Assembly: GCF_011393025.1 (NCBI RefSeq)
Contig: NZ_JAAOEO010000001.1
Location: 62,001-126,000, forward strand
Origin: Neobacillus terrae
GTDB lineage: Bacteria > Bacillota > Bacilli > Bacillales > Cytobacillaceae
Direction: 5' to 3'
DNA: 64,000 nt
Part shown: positions 45,700 through 56,929 of the stretch, piece after piece
Position numbering within the stretch: the first letter of the stretch is position 1
Layout of the letters: every line of letters starts with the position of its first letter
Program-made: the position numbers and the translations under genes
The notes under the pieces: model-generated
What the model was told of the DNA's origin: nothing
The model's input: the letters and a program-made list of their open reading frames with translations, nothing else
Databases searched by the model: none

Positions 45700-45972
45700 A
45701 TGAACAAGACAGAACTAATTAACGCAGTTGCTGAAGCTGGTGAACTTTCTAAAAAGGATGCTACTAAAGCAGTTGATGCTGTTTTCGATTCAATCTTAAA
45801 TGCACTTAAAAATGGTGATAAAGTTTCCCTAATCGGATTTGGTAACTTTGAAGTTCGTGAGCGCTCCGCTCGTAAGGGCCGCAACCCACAAACTGGCGAT
45901 GAAATCGAAATCGCTGCAAGCAAAGTTCCTGCTTTCAAACCAGGTAAAGCGCTTAAAGATGCTGTAAAATAA
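45700..45972 (+). CDS. hbs: HBsu, HU-type nucleoid DNA-binding protein
   Basis: 90-aa HU protein, the main nucleoid protein. It contains the DNA-binding arm signature [18 protein letters not shown] and the C-terminal [15 protein letters not shown]. The start is ATG 45700 behind GGGAGGAGGTG, an unusually strong ribosome site that fits the high abundance of the protein; the GTG at 45691 is not likely. Confidence 0.97.
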   Translation: MNKTELINAVAEAGELSKKDATKAVDAVFDSILNALKNGDKVSLIGFGNFEVRERSARKGRNPQTGDEIEIAASKVPAFKPGKALKDAVK

Positions 45973-46012
45973 TTACATAAACATATATGCTTTGAGCGAA
46001 TGCTTAAGTAAA

Positions 46013-46043
46013 AAGACCGCGGATCTGTTCTGCGGCCTTTTTG
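46013..46043 (+). terminator. Terminator after hbs
   Basis: AAAGACCGC / GCGGCCTTT stem with one mismatch and an 11-base loop, followed by T-rich sequence. Confidence 0.75.
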
Positions 46044-46158
46044 CTTTTAAACGGGAATATGGTTAAAATATCTATAATTTTGCATGGCTTCAGGGATATG
46101 CTAATATGGATTTGAACTTAATAGATAAAACGTTATACATACATTAGGAGGAAGCACC

Positions 46159-46722
46159 ATGACAGACGTCAATCGTGCCCAAATAGAAGAAGCGGTCCGT
46201 TTAATTCTAGAGGCAATCGGAGAAGACCCAAACCGTGAAGGTTTGCTTGATACGCCAAAGCGTGTGGCGAAAATGTATGAGGAAGTATTCAGTGGCTTAA
46301 ACGAAGATCCTAAGACACACTTTGAAACAATCTTTGGGGAAGACCATGAGGAACTAGTCCTTGTTAAAGATATACCTTTCTATTCTATGTGTGAACATCA
46401 CCTTGTACCGTTCTTTGGTAAAGCACATGTTGCTTACATACCGAGAAATGGCAGAGTAACTGGATTAAGTAAACTTGCAAGGGCGGTTGAGGCTGTTGCA
46501 AAAAGACCTCAGCTTCAAGAAAGAATCACTAGCACAATAGCAAACAGTATAATGGAGAAGCTTGAACCTCACGGTGTAATGATAGTGGTTGAAGCAGAGC
46601 ATATGTGCATGACGATGCGGGGAGTAAAAAAACCAGGATCAATGACAGTCACTTCCGCTGTCCGAGGAACTTTTGTTGATAACGCTATTGCCCGTTCGGA
46701 AGTTTTATCTTTAATAAAATAA
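46159..46722 (+). CDS. folE: GTP cyclohydrolase I (MtrA)
   Basis: 187-aa enzyme converting GTP to dihydroneopterin triphosphate, first step of folate synthesis. Zinc ligands Cys78 and His81 in CEHHLVP, plus the cysteine of MCMTMRG, are present. The ATG is preceded by TAGGAGGAAG. In B. subtilis it is the first gene of the mtrAB operon with TRAP; here mtrB is 467 bases away. Confidence 0.96.
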   Translation: MTDVNRAQIEEAVRLILEAIGEDPNREGLLDTPKRVAKMYEEVFSGLNEDPKTHFETIFGEDHEELVLVKDIPFYSMCEHHLVPFFGKAHVAYIPRNGRVTGLSKLARAVEAVAKRPQLQERITSTIANSIMEKLEPHGVMIVVEAEHMCMTMRGVKKPGSMTVTSAVRGTFVDNAIARSEVLSLIK

Positions 46723-46849
46723 TGGATGTGTGAATATCCTTGTTGATTTTTACCTAAGTTGATTGTAGCGGAGGGCCAATAGTTCCCTGTGAAACTCAAA
46801 TATCCTCCATTATCGTAAATTGTGCTCCCACCATAATTTTGTGCAATGA

Positions 46850-47150
46850 AAATTAAGGATGCTTACCATATGTTCTCACATCATTTCGTGCGGTATTAAT
46901 TCAACGAAACTTAATTCAATCTCCTGCGGGAAAAGCGGGTCAGGGGAACACGTGGGAGCGAAGTGGGGTGAGGAGAAGAATGGAAGCACCTTGTTCAGCA
47001 CCGACAAGCGCTGGAGGGCCAGACGGCGAAGTGGTTCTTTTATTTAAATGTCAGAACCGAAGCAACCTCAAGGGTCTTGGCGCTGTAATATAACAGGGGC
47101 CCGAACCGCCACTTGGAGCGAAGAATCACAACCAAGTTTAACTGCATCAG
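46850..47150. repeat. Repeat-like GC-rich insert between folE and mtrB
   Basis: Opens near CTTAATTCAATCTCCTGCGGG and ends TTGGAGCGAAGAATCACAAC then CAAGTTTAAC; the end matches that near 28060-28085. GC content is visibly above the flanks. No supported gene (an ORF at 46859-47047 is repeat-derived). Confidence 0.55.
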
Positions 47151-47189
47151 AATAATTAAAATAACAAAAGTTATTGTGAGGGATTAAAA

Positions 47190-47426
47190 ATGGCAAAAGC
47201 GGATGCCCAGAATTCCGATTATATCGTTATTAAGGCTATTGAAGATGGAGTCAACGTTATTGGCCTTACAAGAGGAACAGATACGAAATTCCATCACTCT
47301 GAGAAGCTTGATAAAGGGGAAGTTATGATAGCGCAATTTACGGATCATACCTCCGCTATTAAAATCAGAGGCCATGCACAGATATTAACTTCCCTTGGTG
47401 AAATTGAAAGTGAATTGAAGAAATAG
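47190..47426 (+). CDS. mtrB: TRAP, tryptophan-activated RNA-binding attenuation protein
   Basis: 78-aa subunit of the 11-mer that binds tryptophan and then (G/U)AG repeats in trp leader RNA. The conserved [29 protein letters not shown] core is spread over residues 33-61, including the Lys and Arg residues that contact RNA. The ATG is preceded by GTGAGGGA. Its classical target, the trp operon, is not at the usual place in this window. Confidence 0.95.
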   Translation: MAKADAQNSDYIVIKAIEDGVNVIGLTRGTDTKFHHSEKLDKGEVMIAQFTDHTSAIKIRGHAQILTSLGEIESELKK

Positions 47427-47432
47427 CTAATT

Positions 47433-47462
47433 CAGAACGGTAAGCTAGCCGTTCTGTTTATT
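47433..47462 (+). terminator. Terminator after mtrB
   Basis: Perfect CAGAACGG / CCGTTCTG stem, eight-base loop, TTTATTTT tail. The following 330 bases up to hepS contain no gene. Confidence 0.88.
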
Positions 47463-47799
47463 TTAGAGAATAATATTAAAAGAAATCGGCTGCCAAAGAG
47501 CTAATGAACTATTAATAGTTAACTTTATATAAAGCTGGCTATTATTATTGTGAAAGTTCCTTCGTTTCGGTTTATCGGTTTAGACAAATATATGGAAATC
47601 CTCACTTCTGAAGAGCTCATTTCTGATTAATTTGTGAAAGCTATCCATTAAAACTCTTATATGATATAATTGTCTCTGCTTGTTTATCTATATTAATGAT
47701 TAAAAAATGTTAAAAAGAACCGATGTTTTTCGGCTATACGGGTAATATATAATGATATGGAATATACATCCATACTATTTGGGAGTAAGGGTGATCAAA

Positions 47800-48630
47800 T
47801 TGCGAGATATACGGACAAAACTGATAGCTTTTAAAGAGCAGCTTGAGCATAAGGTGTTTCACCCATACTTGCTCAATTACATACAAACTCCCATGGTGGA
47901 TGAAGATAAACTTTTACTCTTAATTTCTATATTGGACCAGCTTGAGTTGTCCGGAAAAGAAATGAAAAATTATGCATTGCCAACGATGCTTGTCCAAATT
48001 GCTCTTGATACTCATGAAAATGTTTCGAACCAGGATGCTTCCGAACAGGACGATACACAATTACAGTCTCGGCAGCTTACGGTTCTAGCAGGAGATTATT
48101 ACAGCGGACTTTATTACGCGCTTCTTGCTGAAATAGATGACATACTTATGATCAGGGCTCTATCAAAAGGGATTAAGGAAATTAATGAGCATAAGATGTC
48201 GGTTTATCACAAGGACTTCGAAGGTATTGAAAAATTAATGGCCAGCATTAAAACAATTGAAGGTTCCCTTATTTGCCGACTTTCAGATTATTTTCATGCA
48301 GGAGGCTGGGGAGAACTGGCTGCCGACCTTCTCTTTGTAAAACGGCTTTTAAATGAAAAAGCACAATATCTTCAAGCCGGTACATCTATTTTATTTGATG
48401 CTTTAAAGAAAGCGGCATTTCCCAAAAATGAACTCAAATCCAAGGACATTTCAAAAGAGCAGCAGTGTTATCTTCTTTTGGTTTGTGATAAATATATAGA
48501 ATATACAAAAGGCTTAATTGAAAAAGGGATGAAACAGATTCCTTACCTGAATGAGGTACTGGAACAAAGAATTGCTGACATTCTTAGTCAGCATCAGCCC
48601 CATGCAAAAACATTCGTGGAAGAAGGTTAA
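47800..48630 (+). CDS. hepS: Heptaprenyl diphosphate synthase component I
   Basis: 276-aa small regulatory subunit of the two-component heptaprenyl diphosphate synthase that makes the menaquinone-7 side chain. Recognised from its N-terminal pattern ([16 protein letters not shown]-like start), [19 protein letters not shown] and its place before menG and hepT. It has no DDxxD motif, as expected. The start is TTG 47800 behind AAGGGTGATC; ATG 47752 has no ribosome site. It is the first of hepS-menG-hepT. Confidence 0.88.
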   Translation: MRDIRTKLIAFKEQLEHKVFHPYLLNYIQTPMVDEDKLLLLISILDQLELSGKEMKNYALPTMLVQIALDTHENVSNQDASEQDDTQLQSRQLTVLAGDYYSGLYYALLAEIDDILMIRALSKGIKEINEHKMSVYHKDFEGIEKLMASIKTIEGSLICRLSDYFHAGGWGELAADLLFVKRLLNEKAQYLQAGTSILFDALKKAAFPKNELKSKDISKEQQCYLLLVCDKYIEYTKGLIEKGMKQIPYLNEVLEQRIADILSQHQPHAKTFVEEG

Positions 48631-48635
48631 TCCAG

Positions 48636-49340
48636 ATGCAGCAAAGTAAAGAAGAACGGGTTCATCATGTTTTTGAGAAAATCTATGATAACTACGATAA
48701 AATGAACTCCGTTATCAGCTTTAAGCAGCACATAAGATGGCGTAAGGATACAATGAAAAAGATGAACGTTCAGCCAGGCTCAAAAGCACTTGATGTGTGC
48801 TGCGGCACAGCTGATTGGACCATTGCTCTTGCTGATGCTGTAGGACCTTCCGGTGAAGTCACCGGCCTTGATTTCAGCCAGAATATGCTGAAAATTGGGC
48901 AGGAAAAGGTAGAACAGCTTCATCTGAAACAGGTTAATCTTGTTCACGGCAATGCAATGGAGCTGCCTTTTGCTGACAATACGTTTGATTATGCCACAAT
49001 TGGTTTTGGTCTGAGAAATGTACCGGATTATATGCAGGTCCTGAAGGAGATGCACCGTGTTATAAAACCGGGGGGGCTGGCAGTATGCCTTGAAACCTCT
49101 CAGCCAACGATGATTGGCTTCAGGCAGCTTTACTATTTTTATTTCAGATTTATCATGCCGGTATTTGGAAAGCTTTTTGCTAAAAGCTATAATGAATATT
49201 CATGGCTTCAGGAGTCTGCAAGGGATTTCCCCGGGATGAAAGAGCTTGCTGGAATGTTCGAAAAAGCCGGTTTTAAGAATGTAATGTTTAAGCCCTATAG
49301 CGGGGGAGTAGCAGCCGTTCATATTGGTAAGAAGAACTGA
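48636..49340 (+). CDS. menG: Demethylmenaquinone methyltransferase
   Basis: 234-aa SAM-dependent methyltransferase for the last step of menaquinone synthesis. SAM motifs: [21 protein letters not shown] and GNAMELPF; the UbiE/MenG signature [10 protein letters not shown] follows. It lies between the two subunits of the side-chain synthase, five bases after hepS, so supply of side chain and ring methylation are co-transcribed. Confidence 0.95.
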   Translation: MQQSKEERVHHVFEKIYDNYDKMNSVISFKQHIRWRKDTMKKMNVQPGSKALDVCCGTADWTIALADAVGPSGEVTGLDFSQNMLKIGQEKVEQLHLKQVNLVHGNAMELPFADNTFDYATIGFGLRNVPDYMQVLKEMHRVIKPGGLAVCLETSQPTMIGFRQLYYFYFRFIMPVFGKLFAKSYNEYSWLQESARDFPGMKELAGMFEKAGFKNVMFKPYSGGVAAVHIGKKN

Positions 49341-49381
49341 ATATAGAGCGGTTAGAAGGATAAAAAGCTGGGTGAATACAA

Positions 49382-50344
49382 ATGAAATTAAAAATGATGT
49401 ATTCATTTTTGAATTCGGATATTAACATTATAGAGAAGACTTTGGAGGAAACGATTCAGCCAGATTCGTTATTGCTAAAACAGGCCTCCTTACATACTCT
49501 TCAGGCCGGCGGAAAAAGGATACGGCCTGTATTTGTATTGCTGTCAGGAAAGTTTGGCGATTATGACATTAATAGAATGAAATACGTGGCTGTAGCCCTT
49601 GAATTAATCCATATGGCATCATTAGTTCATGATGATGTAATAGACGATGCTGACCTGAGAAGGGGCAAGCCTACTGTTAAATCAAAATGGGATAATCGCA
49701 CTGCCATGTATACAGGTGATTATATTTTTGCCCTGTCCCTTGAATTAATGACTGAAATCACGAACCCCCTGGCCCATCGTATTCTTGCAAATACCATTGT
49801 AGAGGTATGTATTGGGGAAATTCAGCAAATTAGGGATAAGTATCAATATGATCAAAACCTTCGTGATTATTTGCGGAGAATTAAAAGAAAAACGGCGCTT
49901 TTGATTGCAGTAAGCTGTCAATTGGGCGCAATAGCTGCGGGTGTGGAGGAATCAATTCATAAGAAGCTCTACCGTTTTGGCTATTATGTGGGCATGTCAT
50001 TTCAAATTACAGACGATGTTCTTGACTTTACTGGAACCGAAAAGGAATTGGGCAAACCTGCAGGAAGTGATCTGTTACAAGGAAATATAACGCTTCCGGC
50101 ACTTTTTGCTATGCGAAATCCTAAGTACCGCGCTGAAATTGAAAAGGTAAACGAACAGACAGAACCAGCCCAGATGGAGAGTATAATCTCGTTGATCAAG
50201 CAATCAGGTGCAATTGAGGAATCACTTGAAATAAGTGACCGATATCTCGATAAAGCATTAGCTATCCTGGATGAACTCCCTCCAAACAAAGTAAAGAAAA
50301 CGCTTAAGGATATTGCGAAGTTTATTGGCAGACGAAAGTTTTAA
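49382..50344 (+). CDS. hepT: Heptaprenyl diphosphate synthase component II
   Basis: 320-aa catalytic subunit, a trans-prenyltransferase. The first Asp-rich motif is in HDDVIDDADLRRG (about residues 82-94), and the second in ITDDVLDFTG (about 209-218). It elongates farnesyl diphosphate to C35 together with HepS. ATG start 41 bases after menG. Confidence 0.95.
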   Translation: MKLKMMYSFLNSDINIIEKTLEETIQPDSLLLKQASLHTLQAGGKRIRPVFVLLSGKFGDYDINRMKYVAVALELIHMASLVHDDVIDDADLRRGKPTVKSKWDNRTAMYTGDYIFALSLELMTEITNPLAHRILANTIVEVCIGEIQQIRDKYQYDQNLRDYLRRIKRKTALLIAVSCQLGAIAAGVEESIHKKLYRFGYYVGMSFQITDDVLDFTGTEKELGKPAGSDLLQGNITLPALFAMRNPKYRAEIEKVNEQTEPAQMESIISLIKQSGAIEESLEISDRYLDKALAILDELPPNKVKKTLKDIAKFIGRRKF

Positions 50345-50440
50345 GAAAGTTGCTTAATTTTCAAAACAATGTTAATATTTTTGTGGATTGTCCATTAAAG
50401 GGATAACCGTTATTATACATATGGTTTAGGAGTGGAGTAC

Positions 50441-50887
50441 ATGGAAAAAACATTTTTAATGGTTAAACCAGACGGTGTTCAAAGAAACCTGATTGGTGAA
50501 ATCGTTTCCCGTTTTGAAAGAAAGGGCTTTCAATTAGCCGGCGGCAAATTAATGAGCATTCCAAGAGAATTGGCAGAGGAGCATTACGGTGAGCATAAAG
50601 AACGTCCATTCTTTGGTGAACTAGTTGACTTTATTACTTCAGGACCAGTTTTCGCAATGGTTTGGCAGGGTGAAAATGTAATTGCAACTGCTCGCCAGAT
50701 GATGGGATCCACAAATCCAAAGGATGCTGCATCTGGAACAATTCGTGGAGATTTCGGCCTTACAGTCGGAAAAAACGTAATCCATGGATCTGATGCACCT
50801 TCAAGTGCTGAACGTGAAATTGGCTTATTCTTTAAAGAAGAAGAGCTTGTTGAGTATACAAAATTAGTAAACGAGTGGGTATACTAA
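50441..50887 (+). CDS. ndk: Nucleoside diphosphate kinase
   Basis: 148-aa enzyme, the usual length. The phospho-histidine is His115 in NVIHGSDA; the N-terminal [13 protein letters not shown] is typical. The start is ATG 50441 behind AGGAGTG. It is followed by a terminator and separate from hepT. Confidence 0.97.
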   Translation: MEKTFLMVKPDGVQRNLIGEIVSRFERKGFQLAGGKLMSIPRELAEEHYGEHKERPFFGELVDFITSGPVFAMVWQGENVIATARQMMGSTNPKDAASGTIRGDFGLTVGKNVIHGSDAPSSAEREIGLFFKEEELVEYTKLVNEWVY

Positions 50888-50892
50888 TTTAG

Positions 50893-51771
<879 letters not shown>

Positions 51772-51778
51772 AAATATT

Positions 51779-51810
51779 GAGGGAGCCAGCAGACAGCGGC
51801 TCCCTTTTTG
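51779..51810 (+). terminator. Terminator after cheR
   Basis: Perfect GGGAGCC / GGCTCCC stem with a 10-base loop and TTTTT. Confidence 0.88.
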
Positions 51811-51934
51811 GATTAATAGGGTATGAAAGTATAAAATAAAAAGGCACCTAAAAATTTTTACTTTTTACTATAATTATCTGTTTTCGTATGGTATATTGAA
51901 TAAAATAATTTAGCGCGTTGAAGGGGGAAAGAGA

Positions 51935-53110
51935 ATGAGGTATTTAACAGCTGGAGAGTCACATGGGCCACAGCTTACCGTAATTATTGAGGGACTTCCG
52001 GCAGGAATGCCGCTTACAGCAGAGGATATCAATACAGAATTGGCCAGAAGGCAAAAAGGCTATGGACGCGGCAGAAGAATGCAGATCGAGAAAGACCAGG
52101 CAGAGATACTTTCAGGTGTCCGTCATGGTTATACGTTAGGCTCTCCCGTGACCCTAGTTGTAAAAAACAACGATTGGAAACACTGGGTCAATATCATGGG
52201 AGCAGAGCCATTAGAAGAGGGCATGGAGGACGATATCAAGAGAAAAATATCAAGGCCGCGGCCGGGGCATGCTGATTTAAATGGTGCCATTAAATATGGG
52301 CACAGGGATATGAGAAATGTTCTTGAACGTTCTTCAGCCAGAGAAACAACCGTAAGAGTAGCAGCTGGAGCAGTGGCTAAAAAGCTTTTATCACTACTCG
52401 GCGTTGAACTAGCCTCCCATGTAACCGATATTGGCGGAATTCAGTCTAAGTACAATCTTGCAGATCATACGCTCGGAGAAATGAAGGAAATAACTGAAGT
52501 CTCACCAGTAAGATGTCTTGATTCTGAAGCTGGAAATGAAATGATGAATAAAATAGATGAAGCGAAAAACAATGGTGATTCCATCGGCGGGATAGTTGAA
52601 GTGATGGCCGAAGGAATGCCTATTGGGGTTGGAAGCTATGTACACTATGACAAAAAACTTGATTCAAGGCTTGCTGGTGCTGTTGTAAGCATTAATGCTT
52701 TCAAAGGAGTAGAATTTGGAATTGGCTTTGAGGCAGCCAGAAAGCCAGGAAGTGAAGTACATGATGAAATTATCTGGAATAAGGATCACGGCTATACAAG
52801 AAAAACAAACCGTCTGGGTGGGTTTGAGGGCGGAATGACTAATGGCATGCCAATCATTGTAAGAGGAGTAATGAAGCCTATTCCAACACTTTATAAGCCA
52901 CTCCAAAGTGTGGATATTGAAACAAAAGAACCGTTTGCTGCAAGTATTGAACGCTCTGACAGCTGTGCGGTCCCTGCAGCAGCTGTGGTTATGGAAAATG
53001 TGGTTGCCTGGGAATTGGCAAGTGCTCTTACAGACCAGTTTTACAGTGACAGGCTTGAAACGCTTGCTGAGGAAATTCGCAGACAGCGGGAATTTGCGAG
53101 GGAATTTTAA
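51935..53110 (+). CDS. aroC: Chorismate synthase (AroF in B. subtilis)
   Basis: 391-aa FMN-dependent enzyme forming chorismate from 5-enolpyruvylshikimate 3-phosphate. Signatures: [10 protein letters not shown] at the N-terminus, [26 protein letters not shown] and [15 protein letters not shown]. The ATG is preceded by GAAGGGGGAA. Its stop shares one base with the aroB start, so aroC-aroB-aroH form an operon. Confidence 0.97.
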   Translation: MRYLTAGESHGPQLTVIIEGLPAGMPLTAEDINTELARRQKGYGRGRRMQIEKDQAEILSGVRHGYTLGSPVTLVVKNNDWKHWVNIMGAEPLEEGMEDDIKRKISRPRPGHADLNGAIKYGHRDMRNVLERSSARETTVRVAAGAVAKKLLSLLGVELASHVTDIGGIQSKYNLADHTLGEMKEITEVSPVRCLDSEAGNEMMNKIDEAKNNGDSIGGIVEVMAEGMPIGVGSYVHYDKKLDSRLAGAVVSINAFKGVEFGIGFEAARKPGSEVHDEIIWNKDHGYTRKTNRLGGFEGGMTNGMPIIVRGVMKPIPTLYKPLQSVDIETKEPFAASIERSDSCAVPAAAVVMENVVAWELASALTDQFYSDRLETLAEEIRRQREFAREF

Positions 53111-54186
53111 TGGAAAGCATATCTATTGAAACCCAGTCAAAAAGCTATCATGTCTTCCTAGGAAGCGGGAGCGCAAATGAAATAGCCCCCTTTTTGCAGA
53201 AAGAACTGAAGGGCTTTAGCAAGGTTATGATTATTACAGATGAAACGGTAGGAGAAATCCTTCTTTCATTTTTATTAAATAAGTTAAATCCCCTGACTCC
53301 TATTATTTTTCAGGCACCTTCGGGTGAAGCCTGCAAAACGTTCGAAGTCTACTATTCAGCTATAAGCGAAGCCTTGAAAAATAACCTGGACCGCAAGTCA
53401 GTTATTCTTGCCTTTGGGGGAGGAGCTGTTGGGGACCTTGCTGGATTTGTTGCAGCTACCTATATGAGAGGAATAGCTTTTATACAGATACCAACGACGA
53501 TTCTCGCCCATGACAGTTCAGTAGGAGGCAAAGTAGCTGTTAACCATCCTCTTGGAAAAAATATGATTGGGGCTTTTTATCAGCCCGAAGCCGTTTTCTA
53601 TGACCTGGATTTCCTTAAAACACTTTCTCCAAAAGAAATACGTTCTGGGTTTGCAGAGATAATCAAGCATGCTCTTATTCAGGATAAGGAATTCTATCAA
53701 TGGCTCCTATCCAACGTTAAGGATCTTAGCAGTTTAAAAGAAGAGGAACTTGCTAATTGCCTTAAAAAGGGAATTAAAATTAAAGGCAGAATCGTTGCAC
53801 AGGATGAAAGGGAGAACGGGCTAAGGGCAGTGCTCAATTTTGGCCATACTCTTGGCCATGCCATTGAGTCCGAACTTGGATATGGGAAAATAACTCATGG
53901 GGAGGCCGTAATGATCGGTATGGCCTTTGCTCTTGAATTAAGTATGAAGCATTTCAAAACGGATTTTAATCTGGCAGAATTCCGAGCCTGGGCAGAAAAG
54001 TTAGGGTATCAATTAGAAGTCCCTGCACAGTTAACTGTAGAAGGCCTTTTAGAAAAAATGCTCCATGATAAAAAGTCAGTTGAAGGCACAGTTAATTTTA
54101 TTCTGTTGGAGGACGTTGGCAAACCAGTAATTGTTCCTTTATCAGAGGAAGAATTGCGTGAGCAGCTTGTAGGATTTAAACAATAG
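53110..54186 (+). CDS. aroB: 3-dehydroquinate synthase
   Basis: 358-aa NAD- and metal-dependent enzyme, second step of the shikimate pathway. GGGAVGDLAGFVAATYMRG and QIPTTILAHDSSVGGKVAVN form the cofactor and substrate site; NFGHTLGHAIE holds metal-binding histidines. Overlaps the aroC stop by one base. Confidence 0.97.
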   Translation: MESISIETQSKSYHVFLGSGSANEIAPFLQKELKGFSKVMIITDETVGEILLSFLLNKLNPLTPIIFQAPSGEACKTFEVYYSAISEALKNNLDRKSVILAFGGGAVGDLAGFVAATYMRGIAFIQIPTTILAHDSSVGGKVAVNHPLGKNMIGAFYQPEAVFYDLDFLKTLSPKEIRSGFAEIIKHALIQDKEFYQWLLSNVKDLSSLKEEELANCLKKGIKIKGRIVAQDERENGLRAVLNFGHTLGHAIESELGYGKITHGEAVMIGMAFALELSMKHFKTDFNLAEFRAWAEKLGYQLEVPAQLTVEGLLEKMLHDKKSVEGTVNFILLEDVGKPVIVPLSEEELREQLVGFKQ

Positions 54187-54196
54187 GAGGTAATTT

Positions 54197-54565
54197 ATGA
54201 TTAGGGGTTTGAGAGGCGCTATTACTGTCGGGAGAAATGAGGAAGCAGAAATTCAAGCTGCAACTGAAAGGCTACTAAGAAAAATGATTGAAAGTAATCG
54301 CATTTCTCCAGACCTGGTTGCATCCGTTTTTATTTCTGCAACACATGATTTGACTGCAGGATTCCCTGCAAGGGCTCTAAGGGAATTAAACGGGTGGAAA
54401 TACGTTCCGGTTATGTGTATGCAGGAGATGGCTGTTACTGAATCGCTAAAAATGTGTGTGCGAGTGATGATGCATATCAATACTGAAAAAGGACAAAAGC
54501 AGCTTAAACATATATATCTTGAAGGTGCCAAAGTACTTCGTCCGGATTTAAATGAAGAAGAATAA
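54197..54565 (+). CDS. aroH: Chorismate mutase, AroH class
   Basis: 122-aa enzyme converting chorismate to prephenate, of the monofunctional AroH (pseudo-α/β barrel) class. Catalytic Arg in RGLRGAITV, Glu in CMQEMAVT and Arg in CVRVMM match. ATG behind TAGGAGGT, 11 bases after aroB. In B. subtilis trpE follows; here hisC follows. Confidence 0.96.
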   Translation: MIRGLRGAITVGRNEEAEIQAATERLLRKMIESNRISPDLVASVFISATHDLTAGFPARALRELNGWKYVPVMCMQEMAVTESLKMCVRVMMHINTEKGQKQLKHIYLEGAKVLRPDLNEEE

Positions 54566-54644
54566 ATGAACAAAATATGGTAGACTAAAAATAGCGTCAC
54601 TTTAGTACGTTAATAGATGAAAGTAAATTAATGAGGTGAAGAAA

Positions 54645-55742
54645 ATGAGATGGAAAGAACAACTGCTAGATTTAACCCCTTACCAGCCAGGGAAGTCAAT
54701 CGAAGAAACAAAAAGAGAATTTGGCCTTGAAAAGATCGTTAAACTGGCCTCTAATGAAAATCCTTATGGCTGTTCAAAAAAAGTTCTATCTGCACTGAGA
54801 GAAAATCCCCCAAAGCCTGAACTTTATCCTGATGGCTATGCAACTGTCTTAAGAGAGACTCTTTCCTCTGCGATGAATGTGCAGCCAGGCCAGCTCATTT
54901 TTGGAAACGGTTCGGATGAATTGATTCAAATTATTTCAAGAGCGCTTCTGCACCCCGGCGCTAATACTGTAATGGCAGCCCCAACATTCCCTCAATATAG
55001 GCATAATGCTGTTCTGGAAGGGGCAGAGATAAGGGAAATCCCTTTAGTGAATGGAGAGCACGATCTGGAAGGCATGCTGGATGCTATAGATGAAAGAACC
55101 AATGTTGTATGGCTTTGCACTCCAAATAACCCTACTGGAACGTACATAAAAAATAATGAATTGGAAGCATTCCTGGAAAAAGTGCCAAAGGATACCCTTG
55201 TTGTAATTGATGAGGCGTATGCAGAGTATGTGGTGGCTGAAGATTACCATGATACAGTGGACTTAGCAAATCGCTACGGAAATCTAATTTTATTAAGAAC
55301 CTTTTCAAAAATATACGGGCTGGCGAGCTTGAGAATTGGTTATGGGGTAGCCCATCCATCGATTATCAGCAACCTTGAGCCGGCAAGGGAACCGTTTAAT
55401 ACCAGTTCATTTGCTCAGCTCGCGGCTAAAACAGCTGTGGATGACAAAGAATTTTTAAACGAGTGCAAGAAACAGAACAGGGAAGGGCTTAATTCTTTTT
55501 ACCGTTTCTGTGATGAGCATTGTCTTGAATATTACCCATCTCAGGCTAACTTTATTTTAATCAATTTCAAACGTGACGGGGATGAAGTTTTTAAATATCT
55601 TCTGTCAAGAGGTTATATAGTAAGATCCGGAAAAGCCCTTGGTTTCCCTACATGTGTAAGAGTAACTGTTGGATCTAAGGAACAAAACGAAGGCCTTCAA
55701 AGCCTGATACTCGATTATTTACAGTCTGGAGTATTGAAATAA
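54645..55742 (+). CDS. hisC: Histidinol-phosphate/aromatic aminotransferase
   Basis: 365-aa PLP enzyme. The PLP lysine is Lys222 in RTFSKIYGLA; SNENPYG, CTPNNPTG and the terminal RVTVGS are typical HisC. In Bacillus this protein serves both histidine synthesis and the phenylalanine/tyrosine transamination, which explains its place with tyrA. The start is ATG 54645 behind GAGGTGAAG; the GTG at 54636 is inside the ribosome site. Confidence 0.95.
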   Translation: MRWKEQLLDLTPYQPGKSIEETKREFGLEKIVKLASNENPYGCSKKVLSALRENPPKPELYPDGYATVLRETLSSAMNVQPGQLIFGNGSDELIQIISRALLHPGANTVMAAPTFPQYRHNAVLEGAEIREIPLVNGEHDLEGMLDAIDERTNVVWLCTPNNPTGTYIKNNELEAFLEKVPKDTLVVIDEAYAEYVVAEDYHDTVDLANRYGNLILLRTFSKIYGLASLRIGYGVAHPSIISNLEPAREPFNTSSFAQLAAKTAVDDKEFLNECKKQNREGLNSFYRFCDEHCLEYYPSQANFILINFKRDGDEVFKYLLSRGYIVRSGKALGFPTCVRVTVGSKEQNEGLQSLILDYLQSGVLK

Positions 55743-55795
55743 TCTATTAAAATCCAATAGAAGAGAGATACTTTTCGTAATAGGGCGGGGATTAA

Positions 55796-56902
55796 ATGGA
55801 AGGCAGGATATTAATCATCGGATTAGGCCTTATTGGCGGTTCGCTTGCAATGTGTATTAAAAAAGCACACGAAGGCAGTAGGATCATTGGGTTCGATTTA
55901 AGAATAGAAGACGCCAGATTGGCCAGGACTCTTGGAATAATTGATGATTTTTGCATTCAATATGAGGAAGAAGCACAGCAAGCAGATTTAATCATTATAG
56001 CTACTCCTGTTATGGAATCCGAAAAAATTATCAAAACTCTCGCTTCACTGCCGTTAAAACAAGGAGCAATCGTAACGGATACAGGAAGTACAAAGGGGAA
56101 GATAACGTTAAGTGCAGCAGAATTGTTGCAGAAGGGTATAACGTTTATCGGAGGCCACCCGATGGCGGGTTCCCATAAAAGCGGGATAACAGCAGCAAAA
56201 GAAATTCTGTTTGAAAATGCGTTTTATTTACTTACGCCGGACCAGCAGATTTCGTCGGAAAAAGTTGTGCTGCTAAAAGAGTGGCTAAGAGGAACAAATG
56301 CTAAGTTTATAGAAATAAGCCCTATCCAGCATGATTATATAACAGGTATGGTAAGCCATTTCCCCCACCTGATTGCTGCTTCACTGGTACATCAGGCAGA
56401 AAAACTTTCTGTAACCCAAAGTCTTATTCCACGCCTTGCGGCAGGTGGTTTTAGGGATATTACACGCATTGCTTCGAGCAGTCCTGAAATGTGGAGGGAT
56501 ATTTTACTCCACAACCGCGACCAGCTGCTGGATCTTTTAAATGACTGGGAGAAAGAAATGGAAATAGTAAAACAAATGATTGCGGAAGAAAATGGGGAAG
56601 GCATATTTGGCTACTTTAATGGTGCAAAGAAATTTCGCGATGGTTTGCCTGCACGAGAAAAAGGAGCAATCCCGGCCTTTTATGATCTTTATGTGGATGT
56701 ACCTGACTATCCAGGGGTCATTTCTGAAATAACCGGGTTTCTTGCAAAGGAGAATATCAGTATAACTAATATTCGTATTATCGAAACCAGAGAAGAAATT
56801 TACGGTGTATTGGTAATCAGCTTTCAGACTGATGAGGACAGACAAAAAGCAGCAAGCTGCATAGCTCATTACAGTAATTATGCCACTTCCTATGGCTCTT
56901 AA
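55796..56902 (+). CDS. tyrA: Prephenate dehydrogenase with C-terminal ACT domain
   Basis: 368-aa NAD-dependent enzyme leading to tyrosine. Rossmann motif GLGLIGGS (residues 9-16), GGHPMAGSHKSG and the catalytic His region are present; an ACT regulatory domain covers about 297-365 (VDVPDYPGVISEITGFL). ATG behind GGGCGGGG. Confidence 0.95.
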   Translation: MEGRILIIGLGLIGGSLAMCIKKAHEGSRIIGFDLRIEDARLARTLGIIDDFCIQYEEEAQQADLIIIATPVMESEKIIKTLASLPLKQGAIVTDTGSTKGKITLSAAELLQKGITFIGGHPMAGSHKSGITAAKEILFENAFYLLTPDQQISSEKVVLLKEWLRGTNAKFIEISPIQHDYITGMVSHFPHLIAASLVHQAEKLSVTQSLIPRLAAGGFRDITRIASSSPEMWRDILLHNRDQLLDLLNDWEKEMEIVKQMIAEENGEGIFGYFNGAKKFRDGLPAREKGAIPAFYDLYVDVPDYPGVISEITGFLAKENISITNIRIIETREEIYGVLVISFQTDEDRQKAASCIAHYSNYATSYGS

Positions 56903-56929
56903 GGTAATCTGAAAATAAAGGAGATTTTA

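Noticed and set aside
54566-54644. Possible TRAP-binding leader before hisC
   Set aside because: UAG/GAG triplets are present but only about five, spaced irregularly (5 to over 10 bases), not the 2-3 base spacing TRAP needs.
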